A DNA stretch of 64,000 nt from DSYU01 sp963827605 (GTDB taxonomy: Bacteria > Chloroflexota > Anaerolineae > Anaerolineales > Anaerolineaceae): the NCBI GenBank assembly GCA_963827605.1, contig CAWHBK010000002.1, forward strand, positions 310,001-374,000, read 5' to 3'. Below are positions 18,598 to 27,918 of the stretch, piece after piece (the stretch's first letter is position 1; each line of letters opens with the position of its first letter). A program made the translations under genes and the position numbers. The notes under the pieces are model-generated. The model worked only from the letters and a program-made list of their open reading frames with translations. It was not told the origin of the DNA and did no database searches.

Positions 18598-18637
18598 GCG
18601 ACCGTGCGTTCGCTGGCGCGACCGTGCGTTCGCTGGC
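18598..18637. repeat. Two perfect 20-bp tandem repeats
   Basis: GCGACCGTGCGTTCGCTGGC occurs twice head-to-tail, directly after element B and before the secD promoter region. It lies in the 358-bp non-coding gap 18468-18825. Confidence 0.9.
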
Positions 18638-18693
18638 GCGGCCGGCGGGTAGGGATTATATATTCTTCCCTATCCACTGAAAATTATCCGGGG

Positions 18694-18699
18694 TATAAT
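18694..18699 (+). promoter_or_regulatory. Consensus -10 box upstream of secDF
   Basis: TATAAT is the best promoter signal in the gap before secD and would give a leader of about 120 nt. No strong -35 is seen at 16-18 bp. Confidence 0.45.
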
Positions 18700-18825
18700 T
18701 GCGCCGTCGTCCGCGCAGAACTTACAATAAACGCCGAAAAAACGCAGGTTTTGTTCGTTTTGTTTGCGAGCGTCAAGCGCCAGCTTGGGTGCTGGCATTT
18801 GTCAATACTGGAGGCTCAACCCCGC

Positions 18826-20238
18826 ATGAAACAAAGAGATATTATTTCCCTCGCCCTGATCATCGTGCTGCTTGTGGTCGCGCTGATCGTTGTGCTGCCT
18901 GGAACATCCGCTCGGTTAAAAGACGTTGGCATCCAGCGGAGCATGGATTTCGTGCTTGGCCTGGATCTGCGCGGCGGTGTACAGGCGCTCCTGGAAGTCC
19001 CGCCTGAATATACGCAGGAGGTAACGATCCAGCAGTTAGAAGATGCCCAAAACATCCTCGAAAACCGCACCAACGCGTTAGGCGTCAGCGAAAACCAATT
19101 CCAGGTTGCGGGAACGCGCCGGATCCTGGCCGAGTTTCCTGGGTTAACCGACCCCGAGAGCGTGCTTTCGGTAATCAAAGAAACCGGCCAGTTGGAATTT
19201 GTTGACCTGGGCGACACGCGTTTGAATGAAGGCACCAAGATCAAGACCGACCTGGGCACTACCAACCAGGTTGAACCCACCGCAACCGCCACCACCGCCG
19301 CCGGGCAGCCAACGCCTACCGCGCCAGCCGCCGCGGACCCGAACGACCCAACCCAGAAAACCTGGCACACGATCATGACCGGCGAGCACCTTAAGTCGGT
19401 AGGAGTCACCCGGGACAATGTCGGGAAGTTTATCCTAAATTTTGAGCTGGATACGGAAGGCGCAAAGATCTTTGGTGATTACACCCGCGCCAACGTGGGC
19501 AAAATTTTAGCCATTGTGCTGGATAAAAGCATTATTTCCGCTCCTTCCATTAACAGCGCCATTACTGAAGGCAGTGGGATCATTGAAGGCAGCTTCACCA
19601 ATGATAGCGCCAACGCACTGGCCATCCAGATGCGCTACGGCGCGCTGCCCATCCCCTTCGAGGTTGTGGAAAGCCGGGTGATCGGCCCAACCCTCGGTCA
19701 GGACTCGCTGCAAAAGAGCCTGATCGCCGGCATTATCGGCTTTAGCATCGTGATCCTGTTCATGGGCATCTACTACCGCCTGCCGGGCTTCGTCGCCATT
19801 CTTTCGATCGCGATCTACGCCCTCATCACGCTGGCGCTGTTCAAGCTGATCCCGGTCACACTGACATTGCCTGGCATCGCCGGCTTCCTGTTGAGCACCG
19901 GCTCGGCTCTCGACGCGAATATTCTGATCTTTGAGCGTTTGAAGGAAGAGCTGCGCAGCGGGCGCACATTCTTACAGGCGGTTGACCTGGCCTGGAAGCG
20001 GGCCTGGCCGTCCATCCGCGATTCGAATATCGCCACGCTGATTACCTGCTTAATCCTCTTTATCTTCGGGTCTTCATTTGGGGCAACGATTGTGAAGGGC
20101 TTCGCCATCACCCTGGCGCTTGGCGTTTTCGTCAGCCTCTTCTGCGCCATTATCGTGACGCGTTCGTTCCTCAATCTGGTGATGAGCTCCATCGATCCAG
20201 AGAAGAAACATTTATCGTGGTTTGGTATCTACGAATAA
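18826..20238 (+). CDS. secD: Protein translocase subunit SecD
   Basis: SecD is an RND-family membrane protein that uses proton motive force to pull preproteins through SecYEG. Start ATG 18826 (GGAGG upstream) gives 470 residues: TM1 (IISLALIIVLLVVALIVVLP), the GLDLRGGVQALLEV signature, the periplasmic head, then TM2-6 (from SLIAGIIGFSIVILFMG to FAITLALGVFVSLF) with the LSTGSALDANILIFERLKEEL motif. The open frame continues upstream but that part is not SecD. In the periplasmic region a Pro/Thr/Ala-rich linker (about 30 residues, near 19273-19356) splits the head. secF follows after 12 nt. Confidence 0.97.
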   Translation: MKQRDIISLALIIVLLVVALIVVLPGTSARLKDVGIQRSMDFVLGLDLRGGVQALLEVPPEYTQEVTIQQLEDAQNILENRTNALGVSENQFQVAGTRRILAEFPGLTDPESVLSVIKETGQLEFVDLGDTRLNEGTKIKTDLGTTNQVEPTATATTAAGQPTPTAPAAADPNDPTQKTWHTIMTGEHLKSVGVTRDNVGKFILNFELDTEGAKIFGDYTRANVGKILAIVLDKSIISAPSINSAITEGSGIIEGSFTNDSANALAIQMRYGALPIPFEVVESRVIGPTLGQDSLQKSLIAGIIGFSIVILFMGIYYRLPGFVAILSIAIYALITLALFKLIPVTLTLPGIAGFLLSTGSALDANILIFERLKEELRSGRTFLQAVDLAWKRAWPSIRDSNIATLITCLILFIFGSSFGATIVKGFAITLALGVFVSLFCAIIVTRSFLNLVMSSIDPEKKHLSWFGIYE

Positions 20239-20250
20239 GGGAACGACAAA

Positions 20251-21174
20251 ATGCTAAATATTCTCGGAAAACGCTACCTATTCTTTGCCCTTTCCGCGCT
20301 CCTTATCCTGCCCGGGTTGATCCTTATTGCGGTGCAAGGTTTACCGCTGTCCATTGACTTCAAAGGCGGCAGCCTGCTGGAAGTTCGTTACGCTTCGGGT
20401 AAACTACCAACCACCGCTGAAATTGTGGATCTATACAAAGATCTGAATATTGCCGACGTGCAAGTCACCACCACCGGGACGGATGCCCAAATGATCCGCT
20501 CATCGTTTATGGATGAGGGCGCGCGGGCAAACGTGGTGAGTGAGATGGAGAAGCGCTTTAGCGACACCATCACCGTACAGCGCTTCGACAGCGTTGGTCC
20601 GACGATTGGTCGCGAGGTAACCTCGCGCGCCGTACTGGCGGTGGGCGCCGCGGCACTGGCGGTCATTGTTTACATCACCCTGGCCTTCCGCGGGGTGCAG
20701 CATTCCTTCCGCTACGGCGTATGCGCGATCATCGCCATGTTCCACGATGTTCTGGTGGTGATCAGCCTGGCAGCCATCGGGGGGGTGTTGTTTGGCTGGC
20801 AGGTAGACTCGCTCTTCCTGACCGCCCTGCTCTCGGTAATCGGCTTTTCGGTGCAGGACAAAGTGGTGGTGTTCGACCGCATCCGCGAGAACAGCTCCAT
20901 TTACCGCCGCCTGCCCTTTGAGACGCTGGCCAACCATTCCATCATCCAGACCCTGCAGCGCTCGATCAACACGCAGCTGATGACGGTCGAGTACATGCTG
21001 CTGGCTATGGCGCTGTTTGGCGGCATCACCTTGCGCGAATTTTCCATCATCCTGCTGGTGGGCCTGTTTATGGGCACCTATTCCTCGATCTTCATTGCCG
21101 CTCCGGCGCTGGTGATCTGGGAAAACAAGGAATGGAAGACCTGGTTTGGCCGCAAACCAGCCAACGCAGTATAA
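20251..21174 (+). CDS. secF: Protein translocase subunit SecF
   Basis: The 307-residue partner of SecD has TM1 (FFALSALLILPGLILIAV), the SIDFKGGSLLEVRY signature, a short periplasmic domain, and TM2-6 including FHDVLVVISLAAIGG and the VIGFSVQDKVVVFDRIRE motif that matches the SecD counterpart. ATG 20251 lies 12 nt after secD. The pair is followed by a remarkable perfect palindrome. Confidence 0.97.
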   Translation: MLNILGKRYLFFALSALLILPGLILIAVQGLPLSIDFKGGSLLEVRYASGKLPTTAEIVDLYKDLNIADVQVTTTGTDAQMIRSSFMDEGARANVVSEMEKRFSDTITVQRFDSVGPTIGREVTSRAVLAVGAAALAVIVYITLAFRGVQHSFRYGVCAIIAMFHDVLVVISLAAIGGVLFGWQVDSLFLTALLSVIGFSVQDKVVVFDRIRENSSIYRRLPFETLANHSIIQTLQRSINTQLMTVEYMLLAMALFGGITLREFSIILLVGLFMGTYSSIFIAAPALVIWENKEWKTWFGRKPANAV

Positions 21175-21184
21175 AGAAAAAATC

Positions 21185-21234
21185 ATAACAGAAATCAAAA
21201 CGGGCGCCGCGGCGCCCGTTTTGATTTCTGTTAT
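21185..21234. terminator. 50-bp perfect palindrome downstream of secF
   Basis: The two arms (21185-21209 and 21210-21234) are exact reverse complements with no spacer, centred on GGCGCCGCGGCGCC. The GC core plus TTTTGATTT tail on each side fits a bidirectional intrinsic terminator, but 25-bp arms are unusually long. Confidence 0.8.
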
Positions 21235-21291
21235 GAGGTAAAATTAGAATAAGAATTTCCACAGTCCCATTCAAAAGTAGAGGAACTATCT

Positions 21292-22332
21292 ATGCGTAAA
21301 GAGGTTGTCCTGATCACAGGAGCGAACGGTGAAATTGGGCATGGCCTGATCACTTTCCTGGCCGAGCAAAACGATGTGAATGTGATCGCTCTGGACGTGC
21401 AACCCCTGGACGACGAATTGAAACGCTACTGCATGCGTTTTATCCAGGGCGATATCCTGGATGGCATGCTGCTGGGCCGCCTGGTAGTTGAGTACGAGAT
21501 CCGCACCATCTACCACCTGGCCTCCATCCTATCCACCAAAGCCGAATATAACCCCGAGGCAGCGCACCGCATTAACGTTGAAGGAACGCTCAACCTGCTG
21601 CGACTGGCGGTCGAGCAGTCGCAATGGCAGGGACGCCCGGTCAAATTTATCTATCCCAGCTCGATTGCCGCCTACGGGCTGCCCGGGTCTGGAAGTGAAA
21701 AATAGCCGCCGGAAAAGTAAAAGAAGCGGACTGGTGCAACCCGATCACCATGTATGGCTGCAACAAGCTGTACTGCGAGCACCTGGGCCGCTACTACTCA
21801 CGGCATTACCGGCAGCTGGCAGCCGACCACGGCGGCAACACCACGGTCGATTTCCGCTGCGCTGCGCTTCCCGGGTTAATCAGCGCGGTGACCATCCCAA
21901 CCGGCGGCACCAGCGACTATGGGCCTGAAATGCTGCATCACGCTGCCCAGGGGCTGCCCTATGAATGCTTTGTGCGCCCCGATACGCGCCTGCCATTTAT
22001 GGCCATGCCAGACGCGATCAAGTCGCTGCTGCTGCTGGAAGCTGCGCCCGTTAGCGCGTTAACACAGCTGGTTTATAATGTCACCAGCTTCAGCCCGTCG
22101 GCCGCAGAAAATTTATAAAATTGTCAAAGAGGCCTTCCCCGCGGCGGAGGTAACCTTTGAGCCGCATCTCAGCCGCCAGGCGATCGTGGACAGCTGGCCA
22201 GCCGATATTGATGACAGCGCCGCGCAACGCGATTGGGGCTGGAAACCAGATTATGACCAGACCCGCGCATTTGAAGAGTACCTGATCCCAGCCATCCGGC
22301 AGCGTTATATCAACCCACAAAATGTATCCTGA
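21292..22332 (+). CDS. NAD-dependent epimerase, L-threonine 3-dehydrogenase-like, three indels
   Basis: An extended SDR of about 345 residues after repair. It has VLITGANGEIGHGL (NAD site), YHLASILS, YPSSIAAYG, and catalytic YxxxK in MYGCNKLYCE. The later blocks (PGLISAVTIPTGGTSDYGPEMLHHA, FVRPDTRLPFMAMPDAIKSLLLL) closely follow the UDP-galactose-epimerase-like L-threonine dehydrogenase family, so oxidation of threonine to 2-amino-3-ketobutyrate is likely; sugar epimerase is the alternative. Extra bases near 21688 (G), 21710 (A) and 22113 (A) shift the frame. A good ribosome site (AGAGGAAC) precedes ATG 21292. Confidence 0.85.
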
Positions 22333-22345
22333 GATGAGGTGAACA

Positions 22346-22891
22346 ATGACAGCAACGGCACAGACGCCCCTTTATAGGTTGGGTGCAGACGACAAGATTG
22401 CGCCGGTGATGGTGTATACGCAAAGCGCCTTGTATTGGGGGGAACTGGTGGTGAAGGAAATGGTGCGAGTGAGCACCTGGCTGCGGACGAACAATGCCCC
22501 TGACCGGATACATATTTATAATGCGCGCGTTTTAAGCTCTATTGGCAGCCCGCAGGCAAAGCCGCAGCATTTTTCCGAGGTATATGTTGCCACCACGCAA
22601 ATCAATGTCTTCCACATGATCCCACCACATAAGGATCCGCCGGATTACGATCCTTCCGAACCGAACCGGAAGATGGAACCGGTGACCATGCTGGTTAGCA
22701 ATTTCCGCATCGATGGGCACTTGCGCCTGGCATCATCGGGTTCGGTGGATAAATTCCTTGAGGTGGCCCGAGAAAGCTTCACTTCCGTTTATGACGCCAA
22801 GATTTCCCATCCCAATAATCCATCTTTTGGGGTCATCCTGGTGCCGTACGTGATTGTGCGCCAGGAATTGACCGTGTTTACGATCTCTTAG
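22346..22891 (+). CDS. Conserved hypothetical protein, 181 residues
   Basis: A soluble protein without signal peptide or membrane segments; ATG 22346 follows GAGGTG. Alternating strand patterns (APVMVYTQSALYWGELVV, HIYNARVLSS, TMLVSNFRIDGHLRL, GVILVPYVIVRQELTVFTIS) suggest a beta-rich fold. I do not recognise a family. It lies 13 nt after the epimerase gene and may be co-transcribed with it. Confidence 0.75.
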   Translation: MTATAQTPLYRLGADDKIAPVMVYTQSALYWGELVVKEMVRVSTWLRTNNAPDRIHIYNARVLSSIGSPQAKPQHFSEVYVATTQINVFHMIPPHKDPPDYDPSEPNRKMEPVTMLVSNFRIDGHLRLASSGSVDKFLEVARESFTSVYDAKISHPNNPSFGVILVPYVIVRQELTVFTIS

Positions 22892-23059
22892 GAATAAACA
22901 CAATTGGGATCGGTAAAAGGCGCAGCAGGGCCGCGCCATTTTTTAGATCCCAATTATGAAAATTTTGGTGGTCGTTTATGCAATTCTTATCTAGATGAAT
23001 TATCATATGAACGCTTCAATATAACTTTTCAGGTTTACCTTTTCAGGAGGAAGAAAAGC

Positions 23060-25143
23060 ATGTCCTCATCCGAAACAACCCCTCAAGCATCTGCGCCCGA
23101 TGGAGCGATCCCCTTTCGGGCGGAAACACGCCAGCTGCTGGATATTCTGATCCATTCGCTGTACACGGAACGGGAAGTCTTTTTGCGCGAGTTGATTTCC
23201 AACGCATCGGATGCGCTGACACGCATGAACTTTGTCATGCTCACCAATCGGGATGTGCTTGAACCGGAAACGGAACTGGGCATCTGGATCAGCACAAACG
23301 CCGAGGAAAATACGCTCACCTGCGCGATACGGGGGTGGGCATGACCCGCGAGGAATTGATCGAGAACCTGGGTACCATCGCGCATTCGGGAGCGCGGGCA
23401 TTTTTGCAGGCCGCGAAGGACGCGGAGGCACGAAATAGTGCCGGCGCACGAAATAGTGCGAGCGCACAGAATAGTGCGAGCGGACAGACCAGCGCCACTC
23501 CGGTCTCCGAGATCATCGGCCAGTTTGGGGTGGGCTTTTATTCGGCCTTTATGGTGGCCGAATGGATCCGGGTGACCACGCGCTCCTACCAGAAAGAGGC
23601 CGAAGCGCAAACATGGTTCTCAGCCGGGGAAGATACGTTCACCATCGAGCCGGGCGGGCAGGTAGAGCGCGGCACGACGGTAACAGTGAAGCTAAAGGCG
23701 GACGCCAGCGAGTTTACCCAGGAGAACCGCCTGCGCGAGATCATTAAGAAGCACTCGGATTTTATCCCCTACCCCATTTACCTGGGTGCAGAAAAGCAAC
23801 TGGTCAACCAGCGCACCGCGCTGTGGCGCCAGGGCCCGCGCGAGGTGGAGGCGAGCAAGTACGACGAGTTTTACCGCCAGTTCACCCTGGATTTCGAACC
23901 ACCGCTGGCCCACGGGCATATGGTGGTTGATGCCCCGGTGCAGATGTATGCACTGCTGTTTGTGCCTTCCTCGGCGGAAAAGAATATCTTCTCACTACGC
24001 AAGGAAGAAGGTCTCAAGCTGTATGCCCGCAAGGTGCTCATCCAGGAATACAGTCGGGATTTGCTGCCCGAGTACTTCCGTTTTATGCAGGGGGTGGTCA
24101 ACTCGGAGGATTTACAGCTCAATGTTTCGCGCGAGTCGATCCAGTCGAGCCGGGTGATTGCCCAGATGAAGCGCGCCCTGACCGGAAAAGTGCTGGATAT
24201 GCTGAAGAAACTGGCGGAAGAAGAGAAAACCGCAAAGACGCAAAAACGCGAAGAAAGCGTAAAGGAAGAAGAAGCTTCGAACCAAGAAGAAAAAGCAGAT
24301 GCAGAACAAACTGCGGAGATGGAGCCAGAAAGCGAACGCAGCTATACGAAGTTCTGGGAGAGCTTTGGACGCTTTATCAAAGAAGGCATCGCCACGGCAG
24401 GGGGGCCTGGCGGCGACCGGGATGGTCTGGAAACACTGCCACCCCTGCTGCGCTACCACACCCTCAACCAGCCCACGGAGATGGTCTCGCTGGATGACTA
24501 CGTTCAGAAGCTCAAACCGGAACAGAAGAAGATTTATTACATCCTGGGCGATGATGACCGCTCTGTGATCCACAGCCCGCACCTGGATGTGTTCCGCCAC
24601 ACAGGTGTTGACGTGCTGTTGATGACCGACCCGCTGGATTCGTTCACCTTGATGACGCTCAAACAGTACAAGGATTACCCGCTGGTCAACGCGGCGGCGG
24701 AGCAGCCCGAAGGCAAAGCCGAAGAGCAGCCTGGCGAGGAAACAGAAGGCGCAAAAAGCGAGCCTATGCCCGCCGAAGAACTGGAAGGCCTGGTGCAGCG
24801 CTTTAAGGATGCGCTGGGCGAGCGGATTTCAGACGTGCGCACGACCGAACGGTTAATCGACTCGCCTGCCCGCCTGGTGGATAAAGAAGGTTCGCTCAAC
24901 CAGGAAGTTCAGCGCGTGTACCGGCTGCTGCGCCAGGAATATGAGGTCCCGCAGAAAGTGCTGGAGATCAACCCGCGCCACCCGATCTTGAAGAAGCTGA
25001 GCGAACAGCCCGCGGACGGAGCGATCAGCAAGATGATCATCGACCAGATCTACGAGGATGCGCTGCTGATCGAAGGCCTGCACCCCGACCCGGCCGGGAT
25101 GATCGGAAGGATCCAGGAATTGATGAAGGCGGCGCTGAAGTAA
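23060..25143 (+). CDS. htpG: Chaperone HtpG (bacterial Hsp90) with repeat and acidic inserts, one frameshift
   Basis: The ATP-dependent chaperone begins at ATG 23060 (AGGAGG at 23045). N-terminal ATPase motifs are LRELISNASDAL, RDTGVGM (split by a missing C near 23322) and IGQFGVGFYSAF; the middle domain has the usual NVSRESIQ and the C-terminal dimerisation region closes the protein. Three inserts stand out: an 18-bp repeat in the ATP-lid region giving ARNSAG/ARNSAS/AQNSAS (23428-23499), a Glu/Lys-rich stretch near 24210-24330, and another acidic stretch near 24700-24780. Repaired length is about 694 residues against about 620-640 for typical HtpG. No CIRCE element is visible upstream. Confidence 0.94.
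23428..23499 (+). repeat. In-frame 18-bp tandem repeat in htpG
   Basis: Three close copies of GCACGAAATAGTGCGAGC and one diverged copy encode A-R/Q-N-S-A-S/G units. The insert is between GARAFLQAAKDAE and TPVSEIIGQFG, in the flexible lid of the Hsp90 ATP site. Confidence 0.9.
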
Positions 25144-25176
25144 TCGATAACCCTGGTATTTTTTAGGGAGGCAAAC

Positions 25177-26187
25177 ATGCCAGAACCAAGTGTCTTTGTT
25201 ACCCGCAAGATCGCGCCGCAGGCGCTGGAGCGGTTATCCGGCAAGGCGCGTGCCGAAGTCTGGCAGGCGGAGGAACCGCCGCCCTATGAGCTGCTGCTCG
25301 AAAAAGCGGTTCAGGTGGATGGACTACTGACGCTGCTGACCGACAAGATCGATGCGCGGCTGATCGAAGCGGCGGGACCGCGGTTGAAGGTGATTTCGCA
25401 GATGGCAGTCGGCTTCGACAACATCGATATCGCCGCCGCCACGCGCAAAGGCATTCCGGTGGGCAATACCCCGGGAGTGTTAACCGAAACGACTGCGGAC
25501 TTTACCTGGGCATTGCTGATGGCGGCGGCCCGCCGCGTGGTGGAAGGCGACAAAGAAGTACGCGAGGGCATCTGGCGCGCCTGGGGGCCGGATGTACTGA
25601 CTGGCTACGACATATTCGGTGCGACGATCGGGATTGTTGGGTTCGGACGCATCGGGCAAGCCATGGCCAGGCGCGCCAAAGGCTTTAACATGCGCATCCT
25701 GTATACGGACCCAAACTGCGGAGAAGAGGCCGGCATACAATTGGGCGCGGAGTGCGTGGACCTGGACGATCTGCTGGCGCGGGCGGACTTTGTGACGCTG
25801 CATACGTATCTTTCCAAAGAAACGTATCACCTGATCGGCCGCGAGCAGCTGCAGAAGATGAAACCGACCGCCATCCTGGTCAATACCTCGCGCGGGCCGG
25901 TGGTCGACCCGGCAGCGCTGGCCTGGGCGCTGGAGAACCAGATCATCGCCGGGGCGGCGCTGGACGTGACCGAACCGGAGCCAATCCCACGCGACAGCCC
26001 ACTGCTGAAGCTGGAGAATATTGTCATCTGCCCGCATATCGCCAGCGCCAGTAAGGCCACGCGGGTACGCATGGCGCAGATGGCGGTAGATAACCTGCTG
26101 GCCGGGCTGGAAGGCAAAGAACTGCCCAACTGCGCGAACCCAGAGGTGAAGAAGAGGATTAACCGCAAAGACGCATCGCGACAGTAG
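25177..26187 (+). CDS. D-2-hydroxyacid dehydrogenase (glyoxylate/hydroxypyruvate reductase type)
   Basis: The 336-residue NAD(P)H enzyme has the Rossmann motif GFGRIGQAMARRA, the VGFDNID substrate loop, and the catalytic triad: Arg in NTSRGPVVD, Glu in DVTEPEPI and His in ICPHIASAS. Closest in style to glyoxylate reductase/hydroxypyruvate reductase, giving glycolate or D-glycerate. The convergent neighbour is a glycerate kinase, which supports a glyoxylate-to-glycerate-to-2-phosphoglycerate route. A ribosome site (AGGGAGG) precedes ATG 25177. Confidence 0.92.
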   Translation: MPEPSVFVTRKIAPQALERLSGKARAEVWQAEEPPPYELLLEKAVQVDGLLTLLTDKIDARLIEAAGPRLKVISQMAVGFDNIDIAAATRKGIPVGNTPGVLTETTADFTWALLMAAARRVVEGDKEVREGIWRAWGPDVLTGYDIFGATIGIVGFGRIGQAMARRAKGFNMRILYTDPNCGEEAGIQLGAECVDLDDLLARADFVTLHTYLSKETYHLIGREQLQKMKPTAILVNTSRGPVVDPAALAWALENQIIAGAALDVTEPEPIPRDSPLLKLENIVICPHIASASKATRVRMAQMAVDNLLAGLEGKELPNCANPEVKKRINRKDASRQ

Positions 26188-26245
26188 TCGCGCGGGCGCA
26201 AAGGAAGAGTAAAGAAAGAGCAAAGAAAGAGAGAACCACCGCCAG

Positions 26246-26268
26246 GGCGCGACCCGTGTCGCGCCTTT
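26246..26268. terminator. Terminator between the convergent dehydrogenase and glycerate kinase genes
   Basis: GGCGCGAC-CCGT-GTCGCGCC is an 8-bp perfect stem followed by TTT on the plus strand. Confidence 0.7.
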
Positions 26269-26281
26269 GCGGTTACATTTC

Positions 26282-27668
26282 TCAAAACGCGAACAGGAAC
26301 ACCAGGTCGTTGACGTTGGTGCCGGTGGGGCCGGTGATGAGCAGGTCGCCGAGGGCGGAGAAGAAGGCGTAGGAGTCGTTGTTTTGCAGATAAGCCTGGG
26401 GGTCTAACCCCAGGGCGCGGGCGCGCTGGAGTGTTTCGCCGGTGACCACAGCCCCGGCCGCATCGGTAGGGCCATCTTCGCCATCCGTGCCAAAGGCGAC
26501 CAGGGCGACATCGGGCAGCCCGGCCAGCAGCGCGGCGGCGCCGAGGGCCAGCTCCTGGTTGCGCCCGCCCTTACCCCTGCCGCGCAGGGTGACGGTGGTT
26601 TCCCCGCCGGCCACGATGCAGGCCGGGCGCTGCAGCGGCTGGCCTTCAACCGCCACACCTGCTGCAGCACGAGCGCCAGTTTACCGCCGGCATCCGCGGC
26701 CTCGCCTTGCAGGGAAGTGGTCAGCAGGCGGGTGTGAAAACCCTGCCGCCTGCGCTTCGGCCAAGGCCGCTTCAGCTGCCTGAGGGTTGCTAGCCACAAT
26801 CTGGTTCGTCACCTGCGCCAAAGCAGGGCTGCCGGTCTTCAACGTCTCGGGCAGTTCACCGCGCGCGCCGCGTTCCAGTACCCGGCGGATAGCGGCAGGC
26901 ACCTGATCTTCAATCGCGTACTTGCGCAGGATATCAAGCGCCTGGGCATAGGTGGTCGAGTCGGCCACGGTGGGGCCAGAAGCGATCACATCCAGGGGCG
27001 AGCCAATCACATCTGAGAGGATCAAGCGTGATCACGCGGGCGGGAGCCGCCAGGCGGGCCAGCCCGCCGCCCTTCACCTGGTCCAGGTGCTTGCGCAGGG
27101 TGTTGATTTCGCCAATATCGGCGCCACAGGCCAGCAGCAGGCGGGTGAGCTCTTGCAGATCATCCAGCGTAATGCCTTCCACAGGCAGGGTCATCAGGCC
27201 GAGCCGCCGCCGGAGATCAGGCATGAATAACAGATCATCCTCACCGCCTGTCACTGCGCATCTGCTTGCAAAAAATGGACCAGCGCCCGCGCGCTGGCGA
27301 CACTCTCCGCGGATGGGACCGGGTGGCCTCCCAGGAGCAACGCGACCCGCTCGGGCAGCGGGTCCTGTCCAGCAGAGCGATGTTTCGCAATCAGCACGCC
27401 CGCCGTGCACCCGCTCACCCAAGACATCCAGCAGGCCGCTGGCCATCGCCGGCGAGGCTTTGCCGGCGCCGACCAGGCGGATGCGCTGGATAGCCAGAAA
27501 GATCAAGCGACTGCCCGGCAACGTCCAGCCGGTCGCCGGACAGCGAAATAGCGCTCGCGCAACTGCCGCGCGGGGATCAGCTGCCTGCAGCGCGGCCTGG
27601 ATGACCCGCTCTATTTGATCTGCCTGCTGTCGGGATACGATCGCATAGCGAAACATTTGGCCATTCAC
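26282..27668 (-). CDS. Glycerate 2-kinase (MOFRL family), several frameshifts
   Basis: Three overlapping minus-strand fragments together give a GckA/TtuD-type kinase of about 450 residues. The N-terminal DUF4147 part has LVGAGKASPAMASG, then LFMPDLRRRLGLMTLPVEGITLDDLQELTRLLLACGADI and INTLRKHLDQVKGGGLAR. The middle has LSDVIGSPLDVIASGPTVAD. The C-terminal MOFRL part has GGETTVTLRGRGKGGRNQE, AFGTDGEDGPTDAAGA and GDLLITGPTGTNVNDL. At least four indels break it, the densest damage of any core gene here except the acyl-CoA ligase. Product: 2-phosphoglycerate from D-glycerate. It may be a true pseudogene, but preservation of every motif favours sequence error. Confidence 0.85.
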
Positions 27669-27918
27669 TCACCCTGCCTGCAAGAAGAAATGATGAAATA
27701 CCTAGTGATTTTGTTACTTTTGTGCAGCGGATTTTGCGTAAAATAGGGATGGTTGCTTGTAAGGGTTTCCCTGAAAGGTACTCCATACTCGTAGAATTGT
27801 AGCCGAAATCAAAAATGTGATGTAAGATACTGACTATTGATCTTATTCCGTTCTTGCGGCTTCATCATAACAGCACTCAAAACAACTTGCGAATAAACTC
27901 TAAATTGGAGGATCTATT

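Noticed and set aside
18604..18825. N-terminal extension of SecD
   Set aside because: The open frame runs through the tandem repeat and the -10 box; the SecD family starts at ATG 18826 with a ribosome site.
23000..23059. Heat-shock CIRCE operator upstream of htpG
   Set aside because: No TTAGCACTC-N9-GAGTGCTAA-like inverted repeat is present.
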